Shown: piece by piece, positions 35,455-45,719 of the stretch | Numbering within the stretch: position 1 is the first letter of the stretch | Layout: each line of letters starts with the position of its first letter | NCBI RefSeq assembly: GCF_900099775.1 | Contig: NZ_FMTM01000001.1 | Location: 496,001 to 560,000 of the forward strand | From: Rhizobium mongolense subsp. loessense | Lineage (GTDB): Bacteria > Pseudomonadota > Alphaproteobacteria > Rhizobiales > Rhizobiaceae | Reading direction: 5' to 3' | DNA: 64,000 bases | Made by a program: the position numbers and the translations under genes | Notes under the pieces: model-generated | Seen by the model: only the letters and a program-made list of their open reading frames with translations | Told to the model about the DNA's origin: nothing | Databases searched by the model: none

Positions 35455-36501
35455 ATGCACAGGCTGTGGAAAAGTCGCGCGAAACGGATCGCCATTACCG
35501 GCGGGCTCGAAGCTGCGCATCTCATCGCTGCTCTCCGGCTCATGCGCAGCGCGCGCGGGCGCGGTGTGATCTTCACCCTGCATCATGTCAGGCCGCACGA
35601 GCCGCATGCTTTCGAGCCGAACGCACACCTCGAAATCACGCCGGCATTTCTCGATGCTGCACTGACGCGGCTTGCGCATGACGGGTACCGTTTCGTCGCG
35701 CTGGACAAGATTCCGGCATTGCTTTCCGGACCGGCCGGCGACCATCCCTTTGCAGCCTTTACCCTGGACGACGGTTACCGCAACAACCTCGTTCACGCCT
35801 ATCCGATCTTCGAAAAGCACGAGGCACCCTTTACCGTGTTCGTGGCAAAGGGTCTGACGGAGCGCACGCACACGATCTGGTGGGAGACGCTAGCCGCCGT
35901 TCTGCGGAAGGCCGAAAAGGTCCACTTCGATTTCGGCGGAGGCGACGAGAGCATCACGCTTTTCACACTGGCCGATCAGCATGCGGCATTCTCGCGGTTC
36001 GCAGCCCATGTCCACGGCACCGACGAGGCCTCGGCTGTTGCGAAGATCGATGCGCTCGCCCGTCGCCATGAGATCGATCCAGCCGAACTCGTCGACGATC
36101 TCGTGATGGGCGCGGCGGAACTCAATCTCCTCGACGCAAGCCCCCTCGCGTCCATCGGCGCCCATACGGTCAGCCACCGCGCGCTCGCGCGGCTTCCGGA
36201 AGCCGAAATACGGGAGGAAATGGCGCTTTCCGCCGACCATGTAGAGGCGATTACCGGCAAACGGCCGGAAACCTTCGCATTCCCATATGGCACCCCCGAA
36301 GCAGCAACCCGTCGCGAGGCGGCAATCGCAGCCGAACTCAGCTTCAAGGTCGCCGTGACGACCCGGCCGGGCGTCATGCGAGCGGACCTGCCTGGCAGCA
36401 CCACCTATCTGCCGCGGCTCTCTCTCAATGGCTTTTACCAGAAGCCACGCTATGTCTCCGCACTCGCCTCCGGCATCCCGCTGAAGCTGATGGGCCGTTA
36501 A
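35455..36501 (+). CDS. Polysaccharide deacetylase family protein
   Basis: A 348-residue carbohydrate esterase 4 (NodB-homology) protein. FTLDDGYRNNLVHAYPIF at about residues 100-117 carries the catalytic/metal Asp pair, GAHTVSHRALARL carries the two His metal ligands (H-S/T-x-S-H type), and FAFPYGTPEAATR is the conserved motif 3. No signal peptide is obvious, so it may act on a cytosolic or membrane-linked glycan. The ATG at 35455 has GGGAGG upstream; the frame from 35392 is not supported. It is convergent with pdxH. Confidence 0.9.
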   Translation: MHRLWKSRAKRIAITGGLEAAHLIAALRLMRSARGRGVIFTLHHVRPHEPHAFEPNAHLEITPAFLDAALTRLAHDGYRFVALDKIPALLSGPAGDHPFAAFTLDDGYRNNLVHAYPIFEKHEAPFTVFVAKGLTERTHTIWWETLAAVLRKAEKVHFDFGGGDESITLFTLADQHAAFSRFAAHVHGTDEASAVAKIDALARRHEIDPAELVDDLVMGAAELNLLDASPLASIGAHTVSHRALARLPEAEIREEMALSADHVEAITGKRPETFAFPYGTPEAATRREAAIAAELSFKVAVTTRPGVMRADLPGSTTYLPRLSLNGFYQKPRYVSALASGIPLKLMGR

Positions 36502-36505
36502 CCGC

Positions 36506-37126
36506 TTAAGGATACATTCTTACCTTTTCCCAATCGCCTTCCGGGGCCTGGCGGCGGAATTCGATGCGGTCGTGCAGGCGGAAGTTTTGGTCCTTCCAGA
36601 ATTCAATCGAAACCGGCTTGATGCGGAAACCCGACCAGTAGGGCGGCCGCGGGATTTCGCCGATGGCATAACGCGCCGTATATTCGGCCACGGCTTTTTC
36701 CAGCGCGAAACGGCTTTCCAGCGGGCGGGACTGCTTGGATGCCCAGGCGCCGATGCGGCTGCCGCGCGCGCGCGTCTGGAAATAAGCGTCGGCTTCCTCG
36801 TCGGTCACGATTTCCACAGGACCGCGCACGCGCACTTGCCGTCGCAGCGTTTTCCAGTGAAAACACATGGCCGCTTTTTTCTGCCCCAAGATTTCGCGGC
36901 CTTTCTGACTCTCGAAATTGGTGTAGAAGACGAATCCGTCGCTATCGAATCCCTTCAGGAGAACCATGCGGACATTGGGAAGGCCATCTTCATCGACCGT
37001 CGCAAGCGCTACCGCATTCGGATCGTTTATCTCGGAACCTTCGGCATCTTTCAGCCATTCCGAGAAAAGCTTGAATGGCTCGTCGCGCTCGGTGAAGTCA
37101 CCGCTTATTAACTCATTTGCCGACAT
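36506..37126 (-). CDS. pdxH: Pyridoxamine 5'-phosphate oxidase
   Basis: A 206-residue FMN-dependent PNPOx that makes pyridoxal phosphate from PNP/PMP. Typical segments are [39 protein letters not shown], the FMN site residues in [19 protein letters not shown] and the C-terminal WEKVRMYP. The length is normal. The start [20 protein letters not shown] at ATG 37126 is close to the divergent surface-antigen gene (66-base gap). Cytosolic homodimer by family. Confidence 0.96.
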   Translation of the reverse strand: MSANELISGDFTERDEPFKLFSEWLKDAEGSEINDPNAVALATVDEDGLPNVRMVLLKGFDSDGFVFYTNFESQKGREILGQKKAAMCFHWKTLRRQVRVRGPVEIVTDEEADAYFQTRARGSRIGAWASKQSRPLESRFALEKAVAEYTARYAIGEIPRPPYWSGFRIKPVSIEFWKDQNFRLHDRIEFRRQAPEGDWEKVRMYP

Positions 37127-37192
37127 ATTAGCTCAAATGCCCCGGGTTTATCGGTTTAATGCCCAGCTTTTCACGACTGGACAGGACGCAGG

Positions 37193-37651
37193 GTGGAAGT
37201 CATAGCAAAGTCAAATCGCCATACAAAGGGCCTGCTGTGCCGTTGTGCCACGTTGCTCGTCATCGGGGCGGCGGTGCTGCCGCTTTCCGGCTGCATGACG
37301 GGCGGTTTTGACTTCCTGAGCGATTCGAAGGTGGACCGTTCAGTTGCCACCGGAACCGTGCCGCAGACGCCGCCGAGCACCGATACGCTTTCCGACGAAA
37401 TGACGGTTCGCAACGCGGTCACCTCTGCCGACATCCAGAGGATGGCCGGCCAGCCGCTGCCCTGGGCGAATTCCTCCACCGGCAGCGCCGGCGTCATCGA
37501 TACGATCGTCGAAAACAACGACCAGGGCCAGGTCTGCCGCCAGTTCCGCACGACGCGGCACTCCTATGCGGGCATTGCCAAATTCTACGGCAAGACCTGC
37601 CTCGTCGGCGGCGGCAACTGGCAACTGCTGAGCTTCCAGCCGGAAGGCTGA
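37193..37651 (+). CDS. Outer-membrane lipoprotein, RT0821/Lpp0805 surface-antigen type
   Basis: A 152-residue lipoprotein: a signal peptide with lipobox LPLSGC (Cys at about residue 34), a Gly/Asp/Ser-rich segment, and a C-terminal RT0821/Lpp0805 surface-antigen domain (about 75-150) with GSAGVIDTIVENNDQGQVCR, FRTTRHSYAGIAKFYGKTC and the final GNWQLLSFQPEG. Rhizobial members are expected to be anchored at the outer membrane. The start is GTG 37193 with AGGA upstream. A hairpin GCGGC-GAAA-GCCGC at 37720-37733 may end its transcript. Confidence 0.82.
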   Translation: MEVIAKSNRHTKGLLCRCATLLVIGAAVLPLSGCMTGGFDFLSDSKVDRSVATGTVPQTPPSTDTLSDEMTVRNAVTSADIQRMAGQPLPWANSSTGSAGVIDTIVENNDQGQVCRQFRTTRHSYAGIAKFYGKTCLVGGGNWQLLSFQPEG

Positions 37652-37905
37652 CCCGCTTCAAGACATGATTAACCGCAGCCGGACCGCAGCCGCAATGCTT
37701 AGCAGAAAGCTAACCATTTGCGGCGAAAGCCGCCTTCCCCTCCCCAAAAATAAGGACTGATTAGTAACTCTGACGCACGATCGGCTCATAGACGCGTGTT
37801 TCGGTTCCTCTGAAATGGACCGGAAGGCGCTCGGAGAGTGGTCATTGGGCTTCGGGGTGCTGGGCAAGGACAGGCACGTCGCATCGCAACACCGGCGGTT
37901 ATTAA

Positions 37906-39039
37906 ATGCGCGATCCTTACAAGATTTTGGGCGTTCCTCAGGACGCAGGGACAGACGAGATCAAGGCGGCCTGGCGCAACATGGCCAAGGCCGTTCATCC
38001 GGATCACAACCAGGGCGATCCGACGGCAACGGCTCGTTTCGCCGAGGTCGGTCGTGCCTATGAGACATTGAAGGATCCCAAGAAGCGCAGCCTTTTCGAT
38101 ACGGCGGCACGAATGGCAGAGGCGCGAATGAACGGCGAGACGATCATGCAGCAGCGCCAGGCGGCCCGCGAGGCGGCAGTCCGGGCGAAGGCCGCGCAGG
38201 CGAATGCCGAACGGGTGATGGAAGAACTCGCCCGCGCCAACGCGCAGAAGGCGGCGAAGGCGGCAAGACAGCAACACGTCAGCCCGGAATCCGCCGAAGA
38301 CATGGTCGAGCGCATTTTTGGCGCGCAGGCCAAGGCTGCAAGCGCCAGCGCGACGCCTCCACGGGCAAATGCCGGCAAGCGGACGGAGGCGGAGGCAGGC
38401 AAACTCGAAGCAGAAGCTGTAAAGCCCGAGGAAGAAGGCACGGAGACGGTTGCGGCCGCTGGCATTCTTCAGCCCTTGAGCATCCTGACATCGCTTGTGC
38501 GCCGCTTTACCGGCAGCGCGCCCGCACCGGAAAAGGCCCCGGATCAATTCGTGCAGGTAACGGTCACGATCGAGGATATATTGAAGGGCAGCTGGACCAC
38601 GGCGCAGCTCGGCGAAGGCCGCGAGGCAAGCTTTGCATTGTCGGCCGGGACACGCGAGGGCCATCAGGTCCGGCTGAAGGGCCACGGGTACAAGCTGCCG
38701 AACATGCAGCGAGGCGACGCGGTCGTCAGCATCCACATCGCATCCGATGCGCGTTTCACCGTCGATGGCTTCGACCTGCGTACCGTGCTGCCGGTGACGA
38801 TCGAGAATGCCGTGCTTGGAACCGAAGCGCGCATCGACGGACCGAACGGGCCGGTCGACGTCACCGTTCCCGCCTGGTCAGGATCCGACAAAACGATCCG
38901 AATCTCCGGCCAGGGCCTGCCCGACGACACAGGCGGAAAGGGCGACCTGATCGTCGAGCTACGCATTATGTTGTGGGAAAAGCCGGATGATAAGGTCACG
39001 GATCTCATGAGAAGCATGCGCGAAGGGCTGTTTCTATGA
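37906..39039 (+). CDS. J-domain protein, DnaJ C-terminal type without zinc fingers
   Basis: A 377-residue co-chaperone. The J domain is at residues 1-70, with HPD in KAVHPDHNQGD; a long Ala/Glu/Lys-rich, probably coiled-coil segment runs from about 70 to 180. The DnaJ C-terminal substrate domains (about 205-360) contain VTVTIEDILKGSWTTAQLGE and RISGQGLPDDTGGKGDLIVE. The zinc-finger region of DnaJ is absent (class II / CbpA-like). It should stimulate DnaK ATPase. It lies upstream of fabI in the same orientation with its own promoter gap. Confidence 0.92.
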   Translation: MRDPYKILGVPQDAGTDEIKAAWRNMAKAVHPDHNQGDPTATARFAEVGRAYETLKDPKKRSLFDTAARMAEARMNGETIMQQRQAAREAAVRAKAAQANAERVMEELARANAQKAAKAARQQHVSPESAEDMVERIFGAQAKAASASATPPRANAGKRTEAEAGKLEAEAVKPEEEGTETVAAAGILQPLSILTSLVRRFTGSAPAPEKAPDQFVQVTVTIEDILKGSWTTAQLGEGREASFALSAGTREGHQVRLKGHGYKLPNMQRGDAVVSIHIASDARFTVDGFDLRTVLPVTIENAVLGTEARIDGPNGPVDVTVPAWSGSDKTIRISGQGLPDDTGGKGDLIVELRIMLWEKPDDKVTDLMRSMREGLFL

Positions 39040-39161
39040 AATTTTCGTGACAAGCGCACCCTTTGTTACGATCCCTAACAGTTGATGATTGCCCGCAATC
39101 TTGAACCGATTAACGGCCTATGCCATAGGCAATTTCCATTTGGTTCATTAGGGGGCAAAAT

Positions 39162-39980
39162 ATGGCTCAAGCAACAGGCCTCATGTCAGGCAAGCGTGGC
39201 GTCATCATGGGCGTCGCCAACAATCGTTCGATTGCGTGGGGCATTGCCAAAGCCATTCATACACAGGGCGCCGAAATTGCCTTTACATATCAGGGCGATG
39301 CTCTGAAAAAACGCGTCGAGCCTCTGGCTGCGGAACTTGGCGGCGTACTCGCCGGCCACTGTGACGTCAGTGATGAAGCGAGCATCGATGCGGTTTTCGA
39401 GAATATCGAAAAGATGTGGGGCAAGATCGATTTCGTCGTTCACGCGATCGGCTTCTCGGACAAGGACGAACTGACAGGCCGCTACGTCGATACTTCGCCG
39501 GACAATTTTTCCAAGACGATGCAGATTTCCGTCTACTCGTTCACCTCCGTCGCACGCCGCGCCGAGAAGCTGATGACGGAGGGCGGCTCGCTGCTGACGC
39601 TCACCTATTACGGCGCCGAGAAGGTCATGCCGAACTACAATGTCATGGGCGTTGCAAAGGCTGCGCTCGAAGCAAGCGTCAAGTACCTCGCCGTCGACCT
39701 CGGACCGAAGAACATCCGCGTCAATGCGATTTCGGCAGGCCCGATCAAGACGCTGGCAGCGTCAGGCATCGGCGATTTCCGTTATATCCTGAAGTGGAAC
39801 GAGTATAACGCTCCGCTCCGCCGCACAGTCACTATCGAAGACGTCGGCGATGTCGGCCTTTACATGCTGTCTGACCTCTCGCGTTCGGTGACCGGCGAAG
39901 TGCACCACGCCGACAGCGGTTATCATGTGATCGGCATGAAGGCGGTAGACGCGCCGGATATTTCAGTTATCAAGGACTGA
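39162..39980 (+). CDS. fabI: Enoyl-[acyl-carrier-protein] reductase (NADH)
   Basis: A 272-residue FabI, the last reductase of fatty acid elongation and the target of triclosan-type inhibitors. The N-terminus MSGKRGVIMGVANNRSIAWG is the altered nucleotide-binding loop of FabI; the catalytic Tyr-x6-Lys is in YNVMGVAKAALEASVKYLAV, with another Tyr in TYYGAEKVMPN. RVNAISAGPIKTLAASGI is the substrate loop. AGGGGG precedes the ATG at 39162. Rhizobia often have two fabI copies; which one this is cannot be told. Confidence 0.95.
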   Translation: MAQATGLMSGKRGVIMGVANNRSIAWGIAKAIHTQGAEIAFTYQGDALKKRVEPLAAELGGVLAGHCDVSDEASIDAVFENIEKMWGKIDFVVHAIGFSDKDELTGRYVDTSPDNFSKTMQISVYSFTSVARRAEKLMTEGGSLLTLTYYGAEKVMPNYNVMGVAKAALEASVKYLAVDLGPKNIRVNAISAGPIKTLAASGIGDFRYILKWNEYNAPLRRTVTIEDVGDVGLYMLSDLSRSVTGEVHHADSGYHVIGMKAVDAPDISVIKD

Positions 39981-40007
39981 TCGAAGTCCAATCAAGCGGA
40001 ATCTGCC

Positions 40008-40598
40008 TTGCTCATCTATGTGGTCCGACATGGTCAGACCGACTGGAACGCCGAACGCCGTCTGCAGGGCCAGAAGGATATTCCGCTGAATGTCATTGGC
40101 CGCGAACAGGCGCGGCTGAACGGCATCGACATGGCCGAGATCCTCAGGGTCGAAGCCATTTCCTTCGATTTCGTCGCAAGCCCGCTCCAGCGCACGCGCG
40201 AGACGATGGAGATCATGCGCACGGCAATGGGCCTGCCGCCCAAGGACTACCGCAGCGACGACCGGCTAGTCGAAGTTTCCTTCGGCGACTGGGAAGGCTT
40301 CACCATCCGGGAACTGAAGGCGACCCAGCGCGATCGCATCATCGAGCGCAATGTCAACAAATGGGATTTCATCCCGCCGGGCGACTATGCCGAAAGCTAC
40401 GAGATCATGTCGTGGCGGATCCGCTCATGGCTGAACTCCGTCGAGCGCCCGACCGTTTGCGTCACACATGGTGGCGTCATCCGCAGCCTCTTCAAGATGA
40501 TCGCTGATCTGCCGAAGCACGAGGCTGCCGAGGGAGAAATTCCGCAGGACCGAATCCTGAAGATCGACACCGCGAAAAGACTGATCGGCTGGATATAG
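40008..40598 (+). CDS. Histidine phosphatase family protein
   Basis: A 196-residue branch-1 histidine phosphatase (phosphoglycerate mutase-like fold). The catalytic motif is VVRHGQTDWNAERRLQG with His-9, and the second His is in VCVTHGGVIRSLFKM. The substrate (sugar phosphate, nucleotide or protein) is unknown; cofactor-dependent mutase activity is possible but less likely. The start appears to be a TTG at 40008, as no ATG precedes the catalytic core. It follows fabI by 27 bases and probably shares its transcript. Confidence 0.9.
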   Translation: MLIYVVRHGQTDWNAERRLQGQKDIPLNVIGREQARLNGIDMAEILRVEAISFDFVASPLQRTRETMEIMRTAMGLPPKDYRSDDRLVEVSFGDWEGFTIRELKATQRDRIIERNVNKWDFIPPGDYAESYEIMSWRIRSWLNSVERPTVCVTHGGVIRSLFKMIADLPKHEAAEGEIPQDRILKIDTAKRLIGWI

Positions 40599-40605
40599 TC
40601 TCTAC

Positions 40606-40866
40606 TTACTGCACGATATCGAGGTCGTTGATCACCCGCTTGCCGTCCACTTCCGTGTAGAAGATCACCACTTTCACACCGGCCTTAAGCCCATCGAAGT
40701 TGAACTCCTCGGGCGCCTGATATGTCTTGCCGTCATCGAGTGTCAGGCTGAGGCTGTTCATGTCGACTTTCTTGATGGTCGCTTCGACGTCGGCGCTTTC
40801 CGCAAAGCTGCTGATGGGCGACAGGAAACTTGCTGTGGCCAGCAGCGTGGCAACAAAAAAACGCAT
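40606..40866 (-). CDS. DUF1344 family small periplasmic protein
   Basis: An 86-residue protein with a signal peptide (about residues 1-22, ending SFA) and a DUF1344 domain: ADVEATIKKVDMNSLSLTLD, then DGKTYQAPEEFNFDGLKAG and GKRVINDLDIVQ. The fold is a small beta-barrel; no function is known. Rhizobiales often have several copies. The ATG at 40866 starts the signal peptide; the longer frame to 40992 is not supported. It is convergent with the phosphatase gene, seven bases apart. Confidence 0.88.
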   Translation of the reverse strand: MRFFVATLLATASFLSPISSFAESADVEATIKKVDMNSLSLTLDDGKTYQAPEEFNFDGLKAGVKVVIFYTEVDGKRVINDLDIVQ

Positions 40867-41109
40867 CGCGGCAACCCTCTTGAAACTCGACGCAAAAATC
40901 CGGTGAAACACAGATAAGCTCCTGAATATGGCGAAAATTGCCCGGAAGAATGGCTTTCCGCGCCTCATTGATGAATAGCATTTTAACAACAATCAAGAAC
41001 AGCCGCTAACCATCAGAGTGCTCTGAATTGCAAGCCGCAAAGATGAACCATCAGGAAATCGTAAATTAACCGGTTCCTCCTAGAGTTCCGGCGAACAGGG
41101 GGACATATT

Positions 41110-44100
41110 TTGCTTTTCCGGCTGGGCGCCAATATTCAGTTGCGGCGGGTACTCAAGAATACCTGGGTCTCACTGCTGGTTTCGACCCTCGTCGCATTTG
41201 TGGTCGTTGCGGTCGGCTTCACGCTCGACCGTGCGAATACTGCGGCCTATCTGCGAGAGGTGCAGATCCGCACAGAAAACGAGACGAACCTCATTCGCGC
41301 CCGCATGGCGGCACAGATCAATATGGACGTCACCGTCGTCCGCGATCTGTCCAACATGATTTCCATGAGCGCGAAAGCCAACGATGAAGAAATGGAGCGC
41401 CAGATCAATTGGCTGCTCATCCAGAATCCCCATTTCGTCAGCATCGCCGTCGCGCCCGATTTCGTCGTCGGCAACGTCTTCCCGCCGCAGTCCGGCAAGA
41501 GCCGTATCGGCAAGGATGTGCGTGAAATGCTGATGCTGCGCCAGTCCGTCGGGCGCAATACGGGGGACCAACAGGCGCGTTTCTACGGCCCGGTCAAGAT
41601 CGGCAGCGGAAGGGATGCTTTCGCGATCTTCTTCCCGATCTTCATCAAGGAGAGCGGGCAGCGAAAGATCTGGGGTGCAGTCGAAGTCATGATCGACCAG
41701 GATATGTTCTACGAGAACACTGGCCTCAAACCCGCGCGCAATAGCGAAAACCAGGAACGCTACCCGCATCTCGACCATCTTTCGATCGCGGTGCGCGACC
41801 TGGGGACTGCGACCGAGCAACGCGCCCTTCCCTTCTTCGGAAGCGCCGATGTACTCGACAAGCAGCCGTTCCGCCGCAAGATCGCCTTTGCGGGCGGGCG
41901 CTGGGAGCTTTCGGCCGTGCCGACGACCGGATGGAACGAAGCTCCGCCGAACCAGCTTCAGCTTCGCTTGATCATCATCGCGGCCGGCTGCGTCATCATC
42001 GTGCCGATCTTCCTCGCGACCCTGCTTCTTGGCGAGCGCACCCGCAATGTCAACGAACTCGAGGCACGCGAAACGAAGCTGCTCGAACTTTCGCAGCGGC
42101 TGAACCTGGCGCTGGATTCTTCCAATATCGGCATCTGGGAACTGCAGGATCACGGCCACAGCCTTTACTGGGACACGCGCGCCTCGGGCCTTCACGGCCA
42201 ACCTGCCGGCGAGGGCAGCCATCCGCTTGAAAGCTGGCTCGAGGCAATCGTGGCGGCAGACCGGCCAATCGCCGAGGCGCACTTTTTCAACTGCAGCCTG
42301 GCAGGCACGTCCTGCACGGCGCAGTACCGTATCAGGCTTTCGGACGGCCGCATCCGGTATCTGCGCTCGGTGGGCTCCTTCTACACGGATGCGGGCGGAA
42401 CCGGCAGGACGATCGGTATCGTCGCGGACGTGACTGCAGACGCGGAGGCAGCCGATATGCTGCGCAAGGCAAAAGAAAACAGCGATATCAAGAATGCCGA
42501 GCTGGAACTGGCACTGGACGAGCTCTCCCGCCGCGAGACGCAGCTTGCCGAACTTTCAACCCGACTCGATCTGGCGCTCGATTCCTATCAATGCGGCATC
42601 TGGGAAACGACGCTCGGCACTGCCGGCTCGGTCTGGGACGAACGCATGCACGAGCTCTACGGGCTGGAACCACGGCAGGGATTCATGCCCCAGGATGTAT
42701 GGCTTTCCTGCATTCACCCGGAAGATCGAGCTCTTGCACTGGAAAGCGCACGGCATTTCAAGCAGCTCGGCGACAAGCACACGCTCATTTGCCGCGTGCC
42801 GGCCGAGGACGGCGGCATTCGCTACGTCCGCTCGACCGGCAAGGTGCACCAGACGGCGACAGGTCAGCTGAAGCTCATTGGCGTAGCGCTCGACGTCACG
42901 GAAGATGCGCTGCTGACCGCCGAGCTGAAGGCTGCGAAGGACGAAGCGGTTGCTAAGAATATCGAACTCGAACTTGCCAAGGATCGTATCGAGCACAATT
43001 CGCTGCATGATCCGCTGACGGCACTGGCCAACCGCCGCAAGCTCGACATCGCGCTCGAAAACCTGACGGCCGGCAGCCGGTCGCAGCGGCAGAAATTCGC
43101 AATCCTCCACATCGACCTCGACCGCTTCAAGCAGATCAACGACACGCTCGGCCACGCAGCCGGGGACGCGATGCTGGTGCATGCGTCGAAGGTTCTTTCG
43201 AAAAATGTTCGCGGCAGCGATGTCGTCGCGCGCATCGGCGGCGACGAGTTCGTCATCCTCGCACTCGATGTCAGCGACGAGGATATGGCCGCGCTGGCGG
43301 GCCGGATCATCGAAGAAATGCGCCAGCCCGTCAATTTCCAGGGCTTCCCTTGCCGCTGCGGCGTTTCGATCGGCATCGCGCTTGCGAACGGCATCCATGT
43401 CGACGCGCGCAAGGTGCTGATCAACGCCGATATCGCCCTCTACCGCGCAAAGAGCCTGGGTCGGAACCGCTACGAATTCTTCAACCAGAACCTCCAGGCC
43501 GACATCATCAACAGCAAGCGCGTCGCCGACGAGATCCTTGCCGGGATCGAGAATGGTGAATTCACCGCTTGGTACCAGCCGCAATTTTGCGCGCGGACAA
43601 TGCGGCTCACCGGTGTCGAAGCGCTGGTGCGCTGGAACCACCCCGCCCACGGCCTGCTGACGCCGGACAAGTTCCTGCGCATCGCCGACGAGATCAACGT
43701 GGTGCAGGCGCTGGACCGCATCGTTCTCGAAACCGCGCTGAAGGACAAGATGCGTTGGGCAGCACTCGGCGTTTCAGTGCCGCAGGTCTCCGTCAATGTT
43801 TCAGCGCGGCGGCTGCATGACGGTAGCCTCTTCGAATCCCTGAGCGACCTGCAGATACGCCCGGGCGAGCTTTCATTCGAACTGGTGGAATCGATCTTCC
43901 TCGACGAGAGCGAGGATGTGGCAGCTCACAACCTCGACCGCATCAAGGCGCTCGGCATCGACATCGAAATCGACGATTTCGGCACCGGCCATACATCGAT
44001 CGTGAGCCTGCTGAAGCTGAAGCCGAAACGGCTGAAAATCGACCGCCAGCTCGTGCAGCCGATTCTCAACTCTCCGCGGGAGCGCGCACTGGTAAGCTCG

Positions 44101-44289
44101 ATCATCGACATCGCCCGCTCCCTCGGCGTCGAAACGGTGGCGGAAGGGATCGAAACGATCGCGCATGCCGATATGCTGCGCGATCTTGGCTGTGACCTGC
44201 TGCAGGGCTACGCCTTCTCCCGTCCCCTCTCCTTCGACGACTTCACGGCCGCCGCAGCCGATGGTGCGGCATGGCGACTCGCTTCCTGA
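41110..44289 (+). CDS. CHASE-PAS-PAS-GGDEF-EAL cyclic-di-GMP protein
   Basis: A 1059-residue membrane sensor. It has one membrane helix (about residues 21-43), a periplasmic CHASE-like domain (about 50-285), a second helix (about 292-312), two PAS domains (about 325-455 and 478-605), a GGDEF domain (about 635-790) and an EAL domain (about 800-1050). Unlike the protein at 2.3 kb, the cyclase site is intact (GGDEF at 710-714) with an RGSD inhibitory site five residues before it. The EAL motifs also look intact (EALVRW at 837, IDDFGTGHTSI, VAEGIETI). It could synthesise and degrade c-di-GMP. The start is a TTG at 41110 with AGGGGGA upstream. Confidence 0.92.
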   Translation: MLFRLGANIQLRRVLKNTWVSLLVSTLVAFVVVAVGFTLDRANTAAYLREVQIRTENETNLIRARMAAQINMDVTVVRDLSNMISMSAKANDEEMERQINWLLIQNPHFVSIAVAPDFVVGNVFPPQSGKSRIGKDVREMLMLRQSVGRNTGDQQARFYGPVKIGSGRDAFAIFFPIFIKESGQRKIWGAVEVMIDQDMFYENTGLKPARNSENQERYPHLDHLSIAVRDLGTATEQRALPFFGSADVLDKQPFRRKIAFAGGRWELSAVPTTGWNEAPPNQLQLRLIIIAAGCVIIVPIFLATLLLGERTRNVNELEARETKLLELSQRLNLALDSSNIGIWELQDHGHSLYWDTRASGLHGQPAGEGSHPLESWLEAIVAADRPIAEAHFFNCSLAGTSCTAQYRIRLSDGRIRYLRSVGSFYTDAGGTGRTIGIVADVTADAEAADMLRKAKENSDIKNAELELALDELSRRETQLAELSTRLDLALDSYQCGIWETTLGTAGSVWDERMHELYGLEPRQGFMPQDVWLSCIHPEDRALALESARHFKQLGDKHTLICRVPAEDGGIRYVRSTGKVHQTATGQLKLIGVALDVTEDALLTAELKAAKDEAVAKNIELELAKDRIEHNSLHDPLTALANRRKLDIALENLTAGSRSQRQKFAILHIDLDRFKQINDTLGHAAGDAMLVHASKVLSKNVRGSDVVARIGGDEFVILALDVSDEDMAALAGRIIEEMRQPVNFQGFPCRCGVSIGIALANGIHVDARKVLINADIALYRAKSLGRNRYEFFNQNLQADIINSKRVADEILAGIENGEFTAWYQPQFCARTMRLTGVEALVRWNHPAHGLLTPDKFLRIADEINVVQALDRIVLETALKDKMRWAALGVSVPQVSVNVSARRLHDGSLFESLSDLQIRPGELSFELVESIFLDESEDVAAHNLDRIKALGIDIEIDDFGTGHTSIVSLLKLKPKRLKIDRQLVQPILNSPRERALVSSIIDIARSLGVETVAEGIETIAHADMLRDLGCDLLQGYAFSRPLSFDDFTAAAADGAAWRLAS

Positions 44290-44611
44290 GGGGCTGAAAT
44301 AGCTGTTTGCGATTTTGCCCCCGCCCTCCATCGCATGATTTGAGCCCCTCGCCCTAACGCTTCTCCCCGTAAACGCGGCGAGGGAACTTGCCATACCGAG
44401 CGCCGAGATTTGAGGAAGGATGATGAAGGCGCCGCGGCATTTCTGAATGCCGATGACGTCCAAAACCCGCATCGATCGCAAATTGCGGAAACGCCATTTC
44501 TTCCTCCCGTGGATTTCGCGAAAAGAAAGGCTTTTGCCCCAACCTCTTTTTGGCCTATGAGTGTCGCGCATTTTGGAGAATGGCGCGGGTTGCCGCGCGT
44601 GGTCGGAACAC
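44290..44611. other. Gap upstream of aroC
   Basis: A 322-base gap between the c-di-GMP gene and aroC. It holds the hairpin repeat at 44345-44384 and should contain the aroC-ribB promoter in the last 150 bases. I see no supported ORF; several overlapping frames here are open only because of composition. Confidence 0.5.
44345..44384. repeat. Palindromic repeat remnant (RIME-like)
   Basis: Inverted repeat CCCTCGCC (44346-44353) / GGCGAGGG (44377-44384), with an inner CTTCTCCCCG block. The sequence resembles halves of the mosaic elements at 5.2, 21.8 and 46.8 kb. It may also terminate the preceding transcript. Confidence 0.45.
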
Positions 44612-45709
44612 ATGTCGCACAATACATTCGGTCATCTCTTCCGTGTAACAACCTGGGGCGAGAGCCACGGCCCGGCGCTCGGCTGCGTCGTCGACGGCTG
44701 CCCTCCCGGCCTGCGCTTCAAGCTGGAAGACATTCAGGCCTGGCTCGACAAGCGCAAGCCCGGCCAGTCGCGTTTCGTGACGCAGCGCCGCGAGGCGGAC
44801 CTCGTGAAGGTGCTGTCCGGCGTGATGCTGGATGCCGACGGCGAGACGATGACTACGACCGGAACGCCGATCGCGATGACGATCGAGAACACGGATCAGC
44901 GCTCCAAAGATTACGGCGAGATTGCCCGGCAATACCGCCCCGGCCACGCCGACTATACCTATGACGTCAAATACGGCATCCGCGACTATCGTGGCGGCGG
45001 CCGCTCCTCCGCCCGCGAGACCGCCGCACGTGTCGCGGCCGGCGGGATTGCCCGTCTCGTTGTGCCGAACATGAAAGTTCATGGAGCTCTCGTGCAGATC
45101 GGCAAGCACAAGATCAACCGCCAGAACTGGGATTGGGATCAGGTTAATCAAAATCCCTTCTTCTCGCCGGATGCTGAGATCGTCCCCGTATGGGAGGAAT
45201 ATCTTGACGGCATCCGCAAACACGGCTCCTCAATCGGCGCCGTCGTCGAAGTCGTAGCTGAAGGTGTTCCAGCCGGGCTCGGTGCGCCCATCTATGCCAA
45301 GCTCGACCAGGACATAGCCTCGCTGCTGATGTCGATCAATGCCGTGAAGGGCGTCGAGATCGGTAACGGGTTCAGCGCCGCCGAGATCACCGGCGAAGAA
45401 AACGCCGACGAGATGCGCATGGGCAATGACGGCAAGCCGCTGTTTCTTTCCAACCACGCCGGCGGTATTTTAGGCGGCATATCGACCGGTCAGCCGGTGA
45501 TCGCGCGGTTTGCGATCAAGCCGACTTCCTCCATCCTCACCGAGCGACGCTCGATTGATACCGATGGCAACAATGTCGATATCCGCACTAAGGGCCGGCA
45601 CGACCCCTGCGTCGGCATCCGGGCCGTGCCGATCGGCGAAGCCATGGTCGCCTGCGCCATCGCCGATCACTACCTCCGCGACCGCGGCCAGACCGGCCGG
45701 CTGAAATAG
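44612..45709 (+). CDS. aroC: Chorismate synthase
   Basis: A 365-residue chorismate synthase, which turns EPSP into chorismate with reduced FMN, the last shikimate step. Signatures are [17 protein letters not shown], the Arg-rich loop [20 protein letters not shown], and the C-terminal [19 protein letters not shown] type motif (here [19 protein letters not shown]). The ATG at 44612 ([11 protein letters not shown]) fits the family; the frame from 44561 does not. It is followed after ten bases by ribB, so the two are probably an operon. Confidence 0.97.
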   Translation: MSHNTFGHLFRVTTWGESHGPALGCVVDGCPPGLRFKLEDIQAWLDKRKPGQSRFVTQRREADLVKVLSGVMLDADGETMTTTGTPIAMTIENTDQRSKDYGEIARQYRPGHADYTYDVKYGIRDYRGGGRSSARETAARVAAGGIARLVVPNMKVHGALVQIGKHKINRQNWDWDQVNQNPFFSPDAEIVPVWEEYLDGIRKHGSSIGAVVEVVAEGVPAGLGAPIYAKLDQDIASLLMSINAVKGVEIGNGFSAAEITGEENADEMRMGNDGKPLFLSNHAGGILGGISTGQPVIARFAIKPTSSILTERRSIDTDGNNVDIRTKGRHDPCVGIRAVPIGEAMVACAIADHYLRDRGQTGRLK

Positions 45710-45719
45710 GAACTGTCTC

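Noticed and set aside
45710..45719. FMN riboswitch for ribB
   Set aside because: The gap between aroC and ribB is only ten bases, too short for any riboswitch, and none is seen before aroC.
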